Shown piece by piece: positions 10,800 through 20,449 of a DNA stretch of 64,000 bases (its first letter is position 1; every line of letters begins with the position of its first letter). Under the pieces are notes generated by a model, which was not told the DNA's origin, did not search any database, and saw nothing but the letters and a program-made list of their open reading frames with translations. Position numbers and translations under genes: made by a program. Source of the DNA: Lolium rigidum (taxonomy: Eukaryota; Streptophyta; Magnoliopsida; Poales; Poaceae); the NCBI RefSeq assembly GCF_022539505.1, contig NC_061510.1, positions 397,836,249-397,900,248 on the forward strand. The letters run 5' to 3'.

Positions 10800-10965
10800 C
10801 TGTGTTTCTACGACAGTGTTGGTACCCGAGTGCAGCCGGAGAGAAACCCCGATCGCCTTCAAGATTTTCTTCAAACACATCGGGAAATTGAAGATGCAAA
10901 CACTCATAACCAGCTCCTCATGATCTAGTCGAGCACCATTGGCAGCTGCATGGTCATCGCCAATG
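10800..10965 (+). pseudogene. C-terminal remnant of a PIF/Harbinger (HARBI1-like) transposase
   Basis: The frame reads FYDSVGTRVQPERNPDRL, then QDFLQTHREIEDANTHNQL; after a small frameshift it continues DLVEHHWQLHGHRQ and stops at about 10963. The pattern of F-x-x-x-H-x-x-I-x-D-x-x-x-H-x-x-L followed by DL(V/I)EH-x-W is typical of the end of plant HARBI1-like nucleases. The DDE catalytic core is missing. It begins exactly where the 2.7 kb LTR ends, so the LTR either inserted into the transposase gene or arrived with a deletion. Confidence 0.65.
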
Positions 10966-11221
10966 ATCTATCTTTGTTTTATTTTTCCATGTCTTATTTG
11001 AGTCGAACAACTGTTGAAATTTCCAAGAAACATTGTTGTAATAACTAGAATGATTAAAATCGTGCTTGAAACTATTATTTGTTGTTGTTGAATGTTGTAT
11101 TTGCAAGTACTTCGCTTTATTTTGTTCAATGTTGTATGCAAATTGGGATGAAACAACCAATACCATGTTTTACGAGTTGAAATGTGTTGCCGCGGAACAG
11201 TACCCTCAAACTCAACCCTTA

Positions 11222-12191
11222 AGAGCATCTCTAGCAGATACCCCATATCGGTCTAGAAACGAAAGTTTGGGACGATATGGGGTTTTCGCACGTTTTTTTG
11301 GCCAGACCAGACCCCACATCGGTGGTCTGGCCTGGAAAACGGATCTAGACTGCAACACAAACCCGCGAAATGGCCCCATATATGGCGGTCCACGAGGCGG
11401 ATGGGGGCCAAACCCCATCCGCTCCTCCGCCTCTCCACCTCCCGTCGACGTCAAATCGAGCTCCCGCCAGCGAGTATGGGCTCGGGGCATGGTTCCAACG
11501 GGCAGGGGGAGGCCAGGTTGGCCGCGGCGGAAGCGAAACCGAGTGCGGCAGCTCGAGCCAGGGCAGCGGGGCTGGGCTCGCCGGCGAGAAGACGGAGGCG
11601 GAAAGGGTCCACTCCGACGCGGCGCGGATCCAGGGGAGCTACCGGTACCGCAATCACGGCGTCGTGGCCCGCCTTCGCGAGGCCTGAGTCCGAGCGGTAC
11701 TGCCGCCGCGGCTCCTCCCCTTCCGCAGTGTCATCTTTGTCGAGCTCCCACCAGCGCCCATCGACGGTGTTGGTGGTGAAGATGGAGGAAGACGACGCGC
11801 TGGCGCCCGCGTTCAATTGTACGTAATTCGAGTTGCTTTTGATTCAATGTAGCCGAATTTGTCTATATGTATGCATGAATTGTCCAAATGCAATGCAATT
11901 CTACCTTGCGCGCCAATTTCTTTTTAAATATGCACTTCTGTTTGTGGTTTCTGCTCTGCTCTGCGTGCACGTTTTTCAAACCCCAAAACTGGCGTTGGGG
12001 TGTCCAAGATACGTGGTTTTGGGGTTTGCGGTTTGGAGTATCTAGCAATGCTCTAAAAAAAAATTCTGTTATACGGGTTGCTTTGAGGGCACTGATCTGC
12101 GCCATCTGTTTTCGACCCTCAAAACTCGTTTTTCTCGACCTTCAAACTGGTTTTAAGGGTTCAGTTTTTAAGGGCTCTGCTAGTGATGCTC
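11222..12191. mobile_element. Non-autonomous DNA transposon with TTA target duplication (PIF/Harbinger-type)
   Basis: The left end reads AGAGCATCTCTAGCAGA and the right end, reverse-complemented, GAGCATCACTAGCAGAG. The trinucleotide TTA flanks both ends (11219-11221 and 12192-12194), as expected for PIF/Harbinger. The interior is about 970 bp, GC-rich at 11360-11800, with overlapping spurious frames on both strands but no transposase motif. A transposase remnant ends 260 bases upstream; whether the two were once one element is unknown. Confidence 0.5.
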
Positions 12192-12194
12192 TTA

Positions 12195-12917
12195 GGTGGA
12201 GTATTTAGGGTGTCTTGCATAATATTTTGCATAGAAGATAATCATGCAAATCATTTACTTCTAAAAATAATTATCTCCCATATCACTCTTCTTTATTTCC
12301 ATGCCATGCAACATTTCTATGGCAGTGGAATTTTTCCATTTGATCGGAATATTTTCCCTATGATGGAACCTTTTTGTGGTCTACGATTTTTTTTGTAATA
12401 AAATATTTCGCGTTTCGATGAGAACATCTTGATTTGACAAAAAAAATGACAGGTCACCTGATGCAAACATTTGCGCGTGTTTATATATATAGATCTCTCC
12501 TATGTTGAGTACGATCAATTAATCTACCACTGCGGCGTCGCAGTAAGTAGGCAAGTGAACCATCAGAGCATAGACAATGCAGTAGACCTTCTTCAACGGA
12601 TATTAACATCCCAACAAAACACCATACTCTCCAACAGAGCATGGACATGTTTTTTTGTATCTTTGTTGTGTTTGTCCCGTCGAGAAGGTCTTCGGCTCTC
12701 TCGGTGCTGCATAGTGCTCATGTTTGTAAAATAAGATCAGATGTTATTTATGAGTCAATGTCTTGTTTCTCAAACACAATAAATAGCTGGACATACCTTC
12801 AGTTCTGTAGTTTATTTTAGGGGGTCTATTCAAGCATGGCAGGCACTAACACGGACTCTTTTAGGCCAAAGTAGAATCCCCTGATGCATATAAGCTCAAG
12901 TACAAGATGTATAAAAC
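12195..12917. other. Intergenic, no recognised feature
   Basis: AT-rich single-copy-looking sequence. Frames are short and show no codon structure. I see no transposon ends or RNA gene here. Confidence 0.5.
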
Positions 12918-14496
12918 GAAACACACAAGACCAGATAATAATCCCTCCCGGGTCGCTCTCGCGCGGGGCGACTCCGGAGGCACCCCCAAACCCTAGCAGA
13001 GCCGCCCCAGATCCCGGCCACCCCTGGCCGCTGCTGCCGCCGGCGCCGGCGGCGGTGGCGGCGCCTGGCCGCTGAAGGCGGATGGCTTGGCGGGCGCCCC
13101 CGACACCTCTCCTGCGCGCGTTGAGGCGGCGGTCGTGGGGGTCGCATGGGGCGGCACGGCGACCCGTCGGCGGGTGCTCTGGCGTGGGCCCGGTGGGGCG
13201 GGGGTGCGGCGGACGGGCGGAGGTCCTGGAGGCGTCGGCGCGGGCGCGGGGGCGTCGGCTTCGGCTGCGGCAGCGGCGCCGATGCGTGGGCCGCGAGGGC
13301 CTGGTGCGGGCCGGCCTGGGCTGAGGTGCGGCGGCGCTCTCCCGGTGGCGGGGTGGCCGCCTGGAAGGCTGGTGGGGAGGCAGGTCGCGTCGGCGGCGTC
13401 CGGGCCGTGGGTCTCTGCCCTGCGCGCGCGGTGTATCGTCCGCCCGTGGTCCTGTTTCTGCTCGGGCCGGGGCACCTGCAGTGCTGGGCGGCTCTTCCGG
13501 GATCTCGACGGTGGCTCCTTTGCGGCGGTGGCGCTGCTGCCGCGTTGGAGGTGTGTTTTCAGCGGGGTGCGGGCTTGCGGCGATGCTCCGTCTTGCTGTC
13601 CGGCAGCGCGAGGAGGTGAAGGTTTCGGTTGCTCCGGGCGAAAGCCTGATCGCGCGGCGTCCGCGGATGTCGCCATCCTCCTTGGGGGGCGGTCGTGGAG
13701 CTCTCCGACCTTCGCGCCCTCGGGTTCACTTCTTCGGGTGAAAGCCTAGATCCTAAGGGATCGGACGACGGCGTCGTTTCTTCGTCGCTTCCCCTCTTGA
13801 GGGCGTCGTTTTGAAGTTGATGATCCCCTTCGCGCACTCCGACGGGCTGTACACACAAGGCATCTGGGTTGGCAGGAGGTCAGCCAGAGTTGCGGGTGTT
13901 CCGTGTGGTGGCTTGTGTGGCAACGATGGCGGTGGTGAGCGATGATCTGGTAGCGTCAAGACCTTTGCTTCAGCGAGCGTCCGAGCTTCTTCGTCTTGTG
14001 TTTCGCTTGCGGTGGAGTCGGAGCTGCTATGGTTTGTCGAGTTTCTTCATTTGAGCAGCGTCGGGCGATGATCTTCCTCGGCGCATGTCTTGCGCTTATC
14101 CTCTTCAGAGCTCGTCATCAGAGTCGGAGCTGCCTGTTGCTTCACGAGGAGTCGCTTGTTTGGCGGTGGCCGGCTTGAGCTTCACGGTGCCGCTTCGGCG
14201 AGGTCTTGGTGGTTGGTTCTTCGGTGAAGTCGGAGTCGCTGAAGAGTGATGACGATGACGTTGAAGGTCAACCGCGACGACTTCTCGCTTCGGAGGCCTG
14301 TGTATCTTGTGTGGGTTGCCAGGGTGGCTCTGTGCCCCCGCGGCGGTCGTGCTCCTTGACGAGCGTCGGGGCACTTGTTTCGGTTTTCGGCCGGTTTTCC
14401 GTTAATAAACTGGCCAAATTCTGTACTTCTTCTTTATTAATGAAAATGGCAAGTCTTTTGCCTCGTTTCAAAAAAAAAAAGAAACACACAAGACCA
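12918..14496 (+). mobile_element. Non-LTR retroposon without reverse transcriptase, flanked by a 16-bp target duplication
   Basis: GAAACACACAAGACCA occurs at 12918-12933 and again at 14481-14496. Between them lies a 1547-base insert that ends in a run of eleven A, the signature of target-primed reverse transcription. The body is very GC-rich (12950-13800) with long but overlapping frames on both strands, as expected from base composition rather than coding. Its tail (TTAATGAAAATGGCAAGTC followed by TTTTGCC) resembles the 3' end of the LINE remnant at 15225, suggesting mobilisation by a related LINE. Confidence 0.8.
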
Positions 14497-15224
14497 AATC
14501 CTTCGGGTTTTCCTACCATGTTAAAAATAAATATCTTCAGGTTTTGCAGTTTTGGATCAACCATGTCCAATTGTATGCCTTAAAATGCCGAAACTACTAT
14601 TTGGCAGAAATTAAACAAGACAGACAAGATACAAGATCATCTTTCAAACGAAAAGAGGAGATCCATGCAGTCTTCATGGGGCTGCCTAGTGCCGAGTAAT
14701 CGAGGGTGAGAAGTCAACATGTATGTGGGCATGTTAACGACAGCAACCAATTGCCCACACTTGTGCCCGTATAAGTTAAATGGGATGCCGCTTTGTGTCT
14801 GTATAAATATGGACGTTCTACGCGGCGTCCGCCTGCCCATTTAAACCTGCCAGCGCCCCTTCAGTCAAAGCCAGCGGCCAGCGCCACATTCAGCAAAGAA
14901 CAGCCAGCAGCCAGCGCCCCATCAGACAAGTACAGGCATTTCACTTTGTGATTATACAAACTAATTGCACGAATGATGTACTATGATTTAGCTCATCATT
15001 TAGTTAGGCCAGAAAATAACACATGAAAAAATCAGACCACAACAACACAAGTACAAATCAGACAATGGCTAGAGCATTTCATGTTTGTCAACCCCAGAGA
15101 TAGATTTCACTTCAGTACACAGGAAAAATATCACTTAGTAAAATTTTGAAAACTGATGAATAAATTATAATCTCTTGTAATACTTGGATACTTATATGGC
15201 ATTGTCCCTCCTTGTTCATTAAAA
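14497..15224. other. Intergenic, no recognised feature
   Basis: Two short direct copies of a CAGCCAGCAGCCAGCGCC-like phrase lie at about 14850-14925 downstream of a TATAAATA at 14801, but no convincing reading frame follows. Otherwise AT-rich and featureless. Confidence 0.4.
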
Positions 15225-16397
15225 AAATAGGAAGCAAAAGCTTTGCTCCATCCATTAATTAAGAAGAGAGTGCTCAGTTTTTAGGAGAAAACCGAGCGAA
15301 AACCTACAACAACAAGATCAAGCCCACATAAACGACGCACCCACTCACAACCAAGCCTAAGAAAGACCAATAAACAGGCCGCAACCACTCTAGCAACACA
15401 AGTGACCACGGGACGACACGAACGAACTCCAAACACGACACTCCAACATCACGTCGACAAACACAGGTCATGACATTGGACGTACCCATCAATCTACTGC
15501 GGATCTAGGGTAGGCAGCAACCAAGGTAGTGAGAAAATTTCAAACCTCTCGAGCGACGACACCTCCGGGCACCGTTGCCAACAGTCCCGAGTTAGCAACC
15601 ACATCACCAATAGGAACCACATGCCTACTGGACTCAAGCGAGATTGCGTCAACATCGTTAACAACACCACTCTTCTCAAAGGCAAGCGTCTGACTCGGCG
15701 AAGAAGCCACAATCGAGATCTCATGCGAGTCGGACCTCACTTCTTTGACGGAAAGAGGCGTAACCACACAACCTCTCAACCCCAGGAACTCGGGCACCAC
15801 AGATGTATCACCACACAACTCATGTAGCTCTGGCATGATCTCAACCACCGATGACTTCTTCTCAGCGGAGTCAAGAGGAAACGAATCATGCACGGTGGCG
15901 AGTTCCTGACCACCAGAAGAGCACGTCTCCGCCGGCTCGAACGGAACACCAACGCGTGCCAACATCAACTTGAGAGTTGCCACCTCTTCATGAAGGGGGT
16001 GACACGCCTCCTCAACACGGTTAGCAGCCAACTGAGGGAGCTCCAAGCGCATCAAGACAAACTGACACTGAAGGCGAGAGTCGAAACAAGCATTGACCTT
16101 GAAATTGTCGCAACACCTTGGAGAGGGCCCTAGCGGCGATGTTGAAGGTGACGACGAGCCGCACACGACCCCAGCCCAACTCTGGGATGCTGAGGGACGA
16201 CGAGTCTGGGCGAACGGAGAGCGGCTCCGCTGACAAGGAGCACGCACGTCCGGAGAACAAGCACATGCGTCCGGAGAGCGAGAACGAGCGACAGGAAAGC
16301 GCTCACGGCGGAAACGCTCCCGATGACCAGGACGACGATAATGGATGCATCTGAAGGGCTCACGACATGTGTTGACCTGGTGGTCACACTCGAGGCA
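15225..16397 (-). pseudogene. LINE ORF1 remnant, downstream half, and LINE 3' end
   Basis: From 16397 to about 15540 a minus-strand frame is open. It begins with a zinc-knuckle pair (CLECDHQVNTC, then RCIHYRRPGHRERF) followed by arginine/serine-rich and acidic stretches, the layout of plant LINE ORF1 nucleic-acid-binding proteins. Several ligand residues are lost: the second knuckle has Tyr for a Cys and Arg for the last Cys. The element ends near 15225 with a short tail like that of the retroposon at 14480. There is no endonuclease or reverse transcriptase. Element B interrupts ORF1 at 16397/16398, and the upstream half resumes at 24456. Confidence 0.65.
16393..16397. repeat. Target-site duplication AGGCA of element B, left copy
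   Basis: AGGCA precedes the LTR start TGATACG at 16398 and is repeated at 24456-24460 after the right LTR end. It marks a bona fide integration. Confidence 0.9.
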
Positions 16398-17887
16398 TGA
16401 TACGTCTCCAACGTATCTATATTTCTTATGTTCCATGCTAGTTTTATGACAATACCTACATGTTTTGTTCACACTTTATATCGTTTTTATGCGTTTTCCG
16501 GAACTAACCTATTGACGAGATGCCGAATTGCCGCTCTCGTTTTCTGCTGTTTTTGGTTTCGAAATCCTAGTAAGGAAATATTCTCGGAATTGGACGAAAT
16601 CAACGCCCAAGCATCTTAGAATCACACGAAACTTCCGAACACCCGAGAGCCGCGGAGGAGGGCCCTGTGGGCCCCAGATGATAGGCTGGCGCGGCCAGGG
16701 GGTGGGCCGCGCCCCCCTACTGTGTCGTCGCCTCGTCAGCCCTCCGACTCCGCCTCTTCGCCTATTTAAGCCTCCTCGACCTAAAACCTCGAGACGAAAA
16801 AGCCACGGTACGAGAAACCTTCCAGAGCCGCCGCCATCGCGAAGCCAAGATCTGGGGGACAGAGTCTCCGTTCCGGCACGCCGCCGGACGGGGAAGTGCC
16901 CCTCGAAGGCTCCTCCATCGACACCACCGCCATCTTCATCAACGCTGATGTCTCCCATGAGGAGGGAGTAGTTCTCCATCGAGGCTAAGGGTTGTACCGG
17001 TAGCTATGTGGTTAATCTCTCTCTCATGTACCCCAATACAATGATCTCATGAATTGCCTTTCATAATTGAGATCCATATGATGAGCATTGTATCACTATT
17101 AGTCTATGTGCTACTCTTGTGATGTTATTAAAGTATTCTATTCCTCCTTCACGGTGTAATGGTGACAGTAGTGTGCATCGTGTAGTACTTGGCGTAGGTT
17201 ATGATCATAATCTCTTGTAGGTTATGGAGTTAATTATTACTATGATAGTATTGATGTGATTTATTCCCCCTTCATAGTGTAAAGGTGATAGTGTGTATGC
17301 TATGTTAGTACTCGGGTTAAATTGCAAAGATCTATTATGCTCTAAAGGTTACTTAAATATGAATGCCGAATGTTGTGGAGCTTGTTAACTTCGGCATTGA
17401 GGTGCTCTTGTAGCCCTACACAACGAATGGTGTTCATTATCAAACAAGAGTATATGTAGCACAAAGGAAGAGAACTTATTTATTTATGTGATCAATGTTG
17501 AGAGTGTCCACTAGTGAAAGTATGATCCCTAGGCCTTGTTTCCAAATACTGCAATCATCGCTTGTTTCATCGTTTTACCGCATCTTTACTTCCCGCAATA
17601 TTACTACCATCAACCGCACGCCAGCAAGCACTTTTCCGGCGCCGTTACTACTGCTCATATTCATTCATACCACTTGTATTTCACTATCTCTTCGCCGAAC
17701 TAGTGCACCTATACATCCGACAAGTGTATTAGGTGTGTTGGGGACACAAGAGACTTCTTGTATCGTGATTGCAGTGGTTGCTTGAGAGGGATATCTTTGA
17801 CCTCTTCCTCTCGAGTTCGATAAACCTTGGGTGATCCACTTAAGGGAAACTTGCTGCCGTTCTACAAACCTCTCGCTCTTGGAGGCC
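16398..17887 (+). repeat. 5' LTR of element B, first part
   Basis: Starts TGATACGTCTCC and aligns base for base with the 3' LTR at 22922. It stops at 17887 after GGAGGCC, where a solo LTR is inserted; the remaining 39 bases continue at 19497 after a second AGGCC. Confidence 0.9.
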
Positions 17888-19491
17888 TCGATGCGTGCGG
17901 TTAACACACGTCCGTTGGGAACCCCAAGAGGAAGGTGTGATGCGTACGGTAGCAATTTTTCCCTCGGAAAGAAACCAAGGTTTATCGAACCGATAGGGAG
18001 CCAAGAAGCACGTTGAAGGTTGATGGCGGCGGGATGTAGTGCGGCGCAACACCAGGGATTCCGGCGCCAACGTGGAACTCGCACAACACAACCAAAGTAC
18101 TTTTGCCCCAACGTAACAGATGAGGTTGTCAATCTCACCGGCTTGCCGTGAACAAAGGATTAACCGTATTGTGTGGAAGATGATTGTTTGCGAAGAACAG
18201 TAAAGAACAAGTATTGCAATAGATTGTATTTCAGATGTAAAGAATAGGACCGGGGTCCACAGTTCACTAGAGGTGTCTCTCCCATAAGATAAATAGCATG
18301 TTGGGTGAACAAATTACAGTCGGGCAATTGACAAATAGAGAGAGCATGACAATGCACATACATGATATGATAAGTATAGTGAGATTTAATTGGGCATTAC
18401 GACAAAGTACATAGACCGCTATCCAGCATGCATCTATGCCTAAAAAGTCCACCTTCAGGTTATCATCCGAACCCCTTCCAAGTATTAAGTTGCAAACAAC
18501 AGACAATTGCATTTAGTATGGTGCGTAATGTAATCAATAACTACATCCTCGGACATAGCATCAATGTTTTATCCCTAGTGGCAACAAGCACATCCACAAC
18601 CTTAGAACTTTCCGTCACTCGTCCCGCATTTAATGGAGGCATGAACCCACTATCGAGCATAAATACTCCCTCTTGGAGTTAAGAGTAAAAACTTGGCCAG
18701 AGCCTCTACTAATAACGGAGAGCATGCAAGATCATAAACAACACATAGGTAATAGATTGATAATCAACATAACATAGTATTCTCTATCCATCGGATCCCG
18801 ACAAACACAACATATAGCATTACAGATAGATGATCTTGATCATGTTAGGCAGCTCACAAGATCCGACAATGAAGCACATAAGGAGAAGACGACCATCTAG
18901 CTACTGCTATGGACCCATAGTCCAGGGGTGAACTACTCACTCATCACTCCGAAGGCGACCATGGCGGTGAAGAGTCCTCCGGGAGATGATTCCCCTCTCC
19001 GGCAGGGTGCCGGAGGCGATCTCCTGAATCCCCCGAGATGGGATTGGCGGCGGCGGAGTCTCAGTAAGGTTTTCCGTATCGTGGCTCTCGGTACTGGGAG
19101 TTTCGCGACGGAGGCTTTAAGTAGGCGGAAGGGCAGGTCAAAGGGCGTCACGAGGGCCCCACACGCCAGGGCCGCGCGGCCAAGGCCCAGGCCGCGCCAC
19201 CCTGTTGTGGCGGCACCTCGTGGCCCCACTTCGTCTCTCCTTCGGACTTCCGAAGCTTCGTGCAAAAATAGGACCCCGGGCGTTGATTTCGTCCAATTCC
19301 GAGAATATTTCCTTTGTAGGATTTCTGAAACCAAAAACAGCAGAAAACAAGAATCGGCTCTTCGGCATCTCGTTAATAGGTTAGTGCCGGAAAATACATA
19401 AATACGACATAAAGTATACATAAAACATGTAGATATCATCAATAATGTGGCATGGAACATAAGAAATTATCGATACGTCGGAGACGTATCA
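17888..19491 (-). mobile_element. Solo LTR of family A nested in the 5' LTR of element B
   Basis: 1604 bases, minus orientation, starting TGATACGTCTCCGACG at 19491 and matching the LTRs of element A throughout. AGGCC flanks it on both sides (17883-17887 and 19492-19496), and the uninterrupted target sequence is visible in the 3' LTR of element B at about 24411-24420. No internal region is present, so it arose by LTR-LTR recombination after insertion. Its outer base pair on the left is TC instead of TG. The reading frames inside have no homology to protein domains. Confidence 0.95.
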
Positions 19492-19496
19492 AGGCC

Positions 19497-19535
19497 CAAC
19501 ACTATCTACAAGAATAGAAGCACCCGTAGACATCA
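19497..19535 (+). repeat. 5' LTR of element B, terminal 39 bases
   Basis: Reads CAACACTATCTACAAG and ends GTAGACATCA. Equals the last bases of the 3' LTR (24417-24455) with two differences. Confidence 0.9.
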
Positions 19536-19545
19536 AGCACTTTTC

Positions 19546-19563
19546 TGGCGCCGTTGCCGGGGA
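19546..19563 (+). other. Primer-binding site of element B (tRNA-Asp)
   Basis: TGGCGCCGTTGCCGGGGA, the exact complement of the last 18 bases of plant tRNA-Asp(GUC) including CCA, ten bases after the LTR end. Minus-strand DNA synthesis would start here. Confidence 0.9.
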
Positions 19564-19702
19564 GGAAAGGTAAAAGGCACTCATACTCCGGTCCCAGGTA
19601 ACTAAGTACTTTTCTGTTGCCGTTGTGTGTGTGCTCGAAGTTATTTCCTTTAGATCCTGCAATTGCATCTTTTTGTTTCTTGTTAAACACTAGTAAGGCA
19701 CA

Positions 19703-20449
19703 ATGGAAAACATCTGTGAGCTTTTTAAACTATTTCCTGAGTCAAGACATGAATGGTTTAATGCGAAAATTAAAAAACCTATGGAACCTTATTTGCATGC
19801 TAGTAGTAATATTAGTATGAACGCTTTGAACACTATTGTTGATAATGATATAGAAAATTCTAAGCTTGGGGAGGTCGGTTTTGATGAAAATGATCTCTTT
19901 AACCCTCCGGATATTGAGGAGAAAGTTTATGTTGATTATGATATGCCTCCCATATATGATGATTATAATGATAGTGGTCTTTTGGTGCCGCCTACTATGG
20001 AGGATAAGTTTAATTATGATTACAATATGCCTCCTACATTTGATGATGAGAATAATAATGATAGCTACTTTGTTGAATTTGCTCCCACTACAACTAATAA
20101 AATTGATTATGCTTATGTGGAGAGTAATGATACTTTTATGCATGTGAATAAGAATGCTTTATGTGATACTTATATTGTTGAGTTTGTTCATGATGCCTCT
20201 GAAAGTTATTATGAGAGAGGAAAATATGGTTGTAGAAATTTTCATGTTACTAAAACACCTCTCTATATGCTGAAATTTTTGAAGTTACACTGGTTTTATC
20301 TTTCTATGCTTGTTGCATTATGCTTCATGAATTTGTTTATTTATAAGATTCCTTTTCATAGGAAGTGGGTTAGGCTTAAAATTTGTTTCATACTTGCTTT
20401 TGATGCTCTCTTTTGCTTCAACTCCTATTTCTTGCGAGTGCATCATTGA
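19703..20449 (+). CDS. Element B ORF: acidic protein with two predicted membrane segments, unknown function
   Basis: 248 codons, intact from ATG to TGA, and the only long frame in the internal region. Residues 1-60 are polar; 60-130 are strongly acidic and hold an imperfect repeat (VDYDMPPIYDD at about 77, YDYNMPPTFDD at about 105). Residues 130-190 are mixed, with a cysteine pair (C154, C177) and an ERGKYGCRNF stretch. Two hydrophobic segments at about 195-214 and 225-244 are separated by a basic loop (KIPFHRKWVRLK), giving a hairpin membrane anchor at the C-terminus. It has no gag, zinc-knuckle, protease or envelope motif that I recognise. The intact frame in an otherwise decayed element is compatible with recent function, but I assign none. 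It sits where gag would lie, 140 bases after the primer site. Confidence 0.75.
   Translation: MENICELFKLFPESRHEWFNAKIKKPMEPYLHASSNISMNALNTIVDNDIENSKLGEVGFDENDLFNPPDIEEKVYVDYDMPPIYDDYNDSGLLVPPTMEDKFNYDYNMPPTFDDENNNDSYFVEFAPTTTNKIDYAYVESNDTFMHVNKNALCDTYIVEFVHDASESYYERGKYGCRNFHVTKTPLYMLKFLKLHWFYLSMLVALCFMNLFIYKIPFHRKWVRLKICFILAFDALFCFNSYFLRVHH

Noticed and set aside
11066..11826. Long + and - frames across 11.1-11.8 kb
   Set aside because: They overlap in several frames within a TIR-flanked transposon and show no domain; one runs across the transposon's left end.
13087..13749. 220-codon frame in the GC-rich retroposon (and a 227-codon frame on the other strand)
   Set aside because: Overlapping long frames on both strands with Arg/Gly/Ala/Pro-rich products are what high GC alone gives; the segment is bounded by a 16-base target duplication and a poly(A) tail, with no domain.
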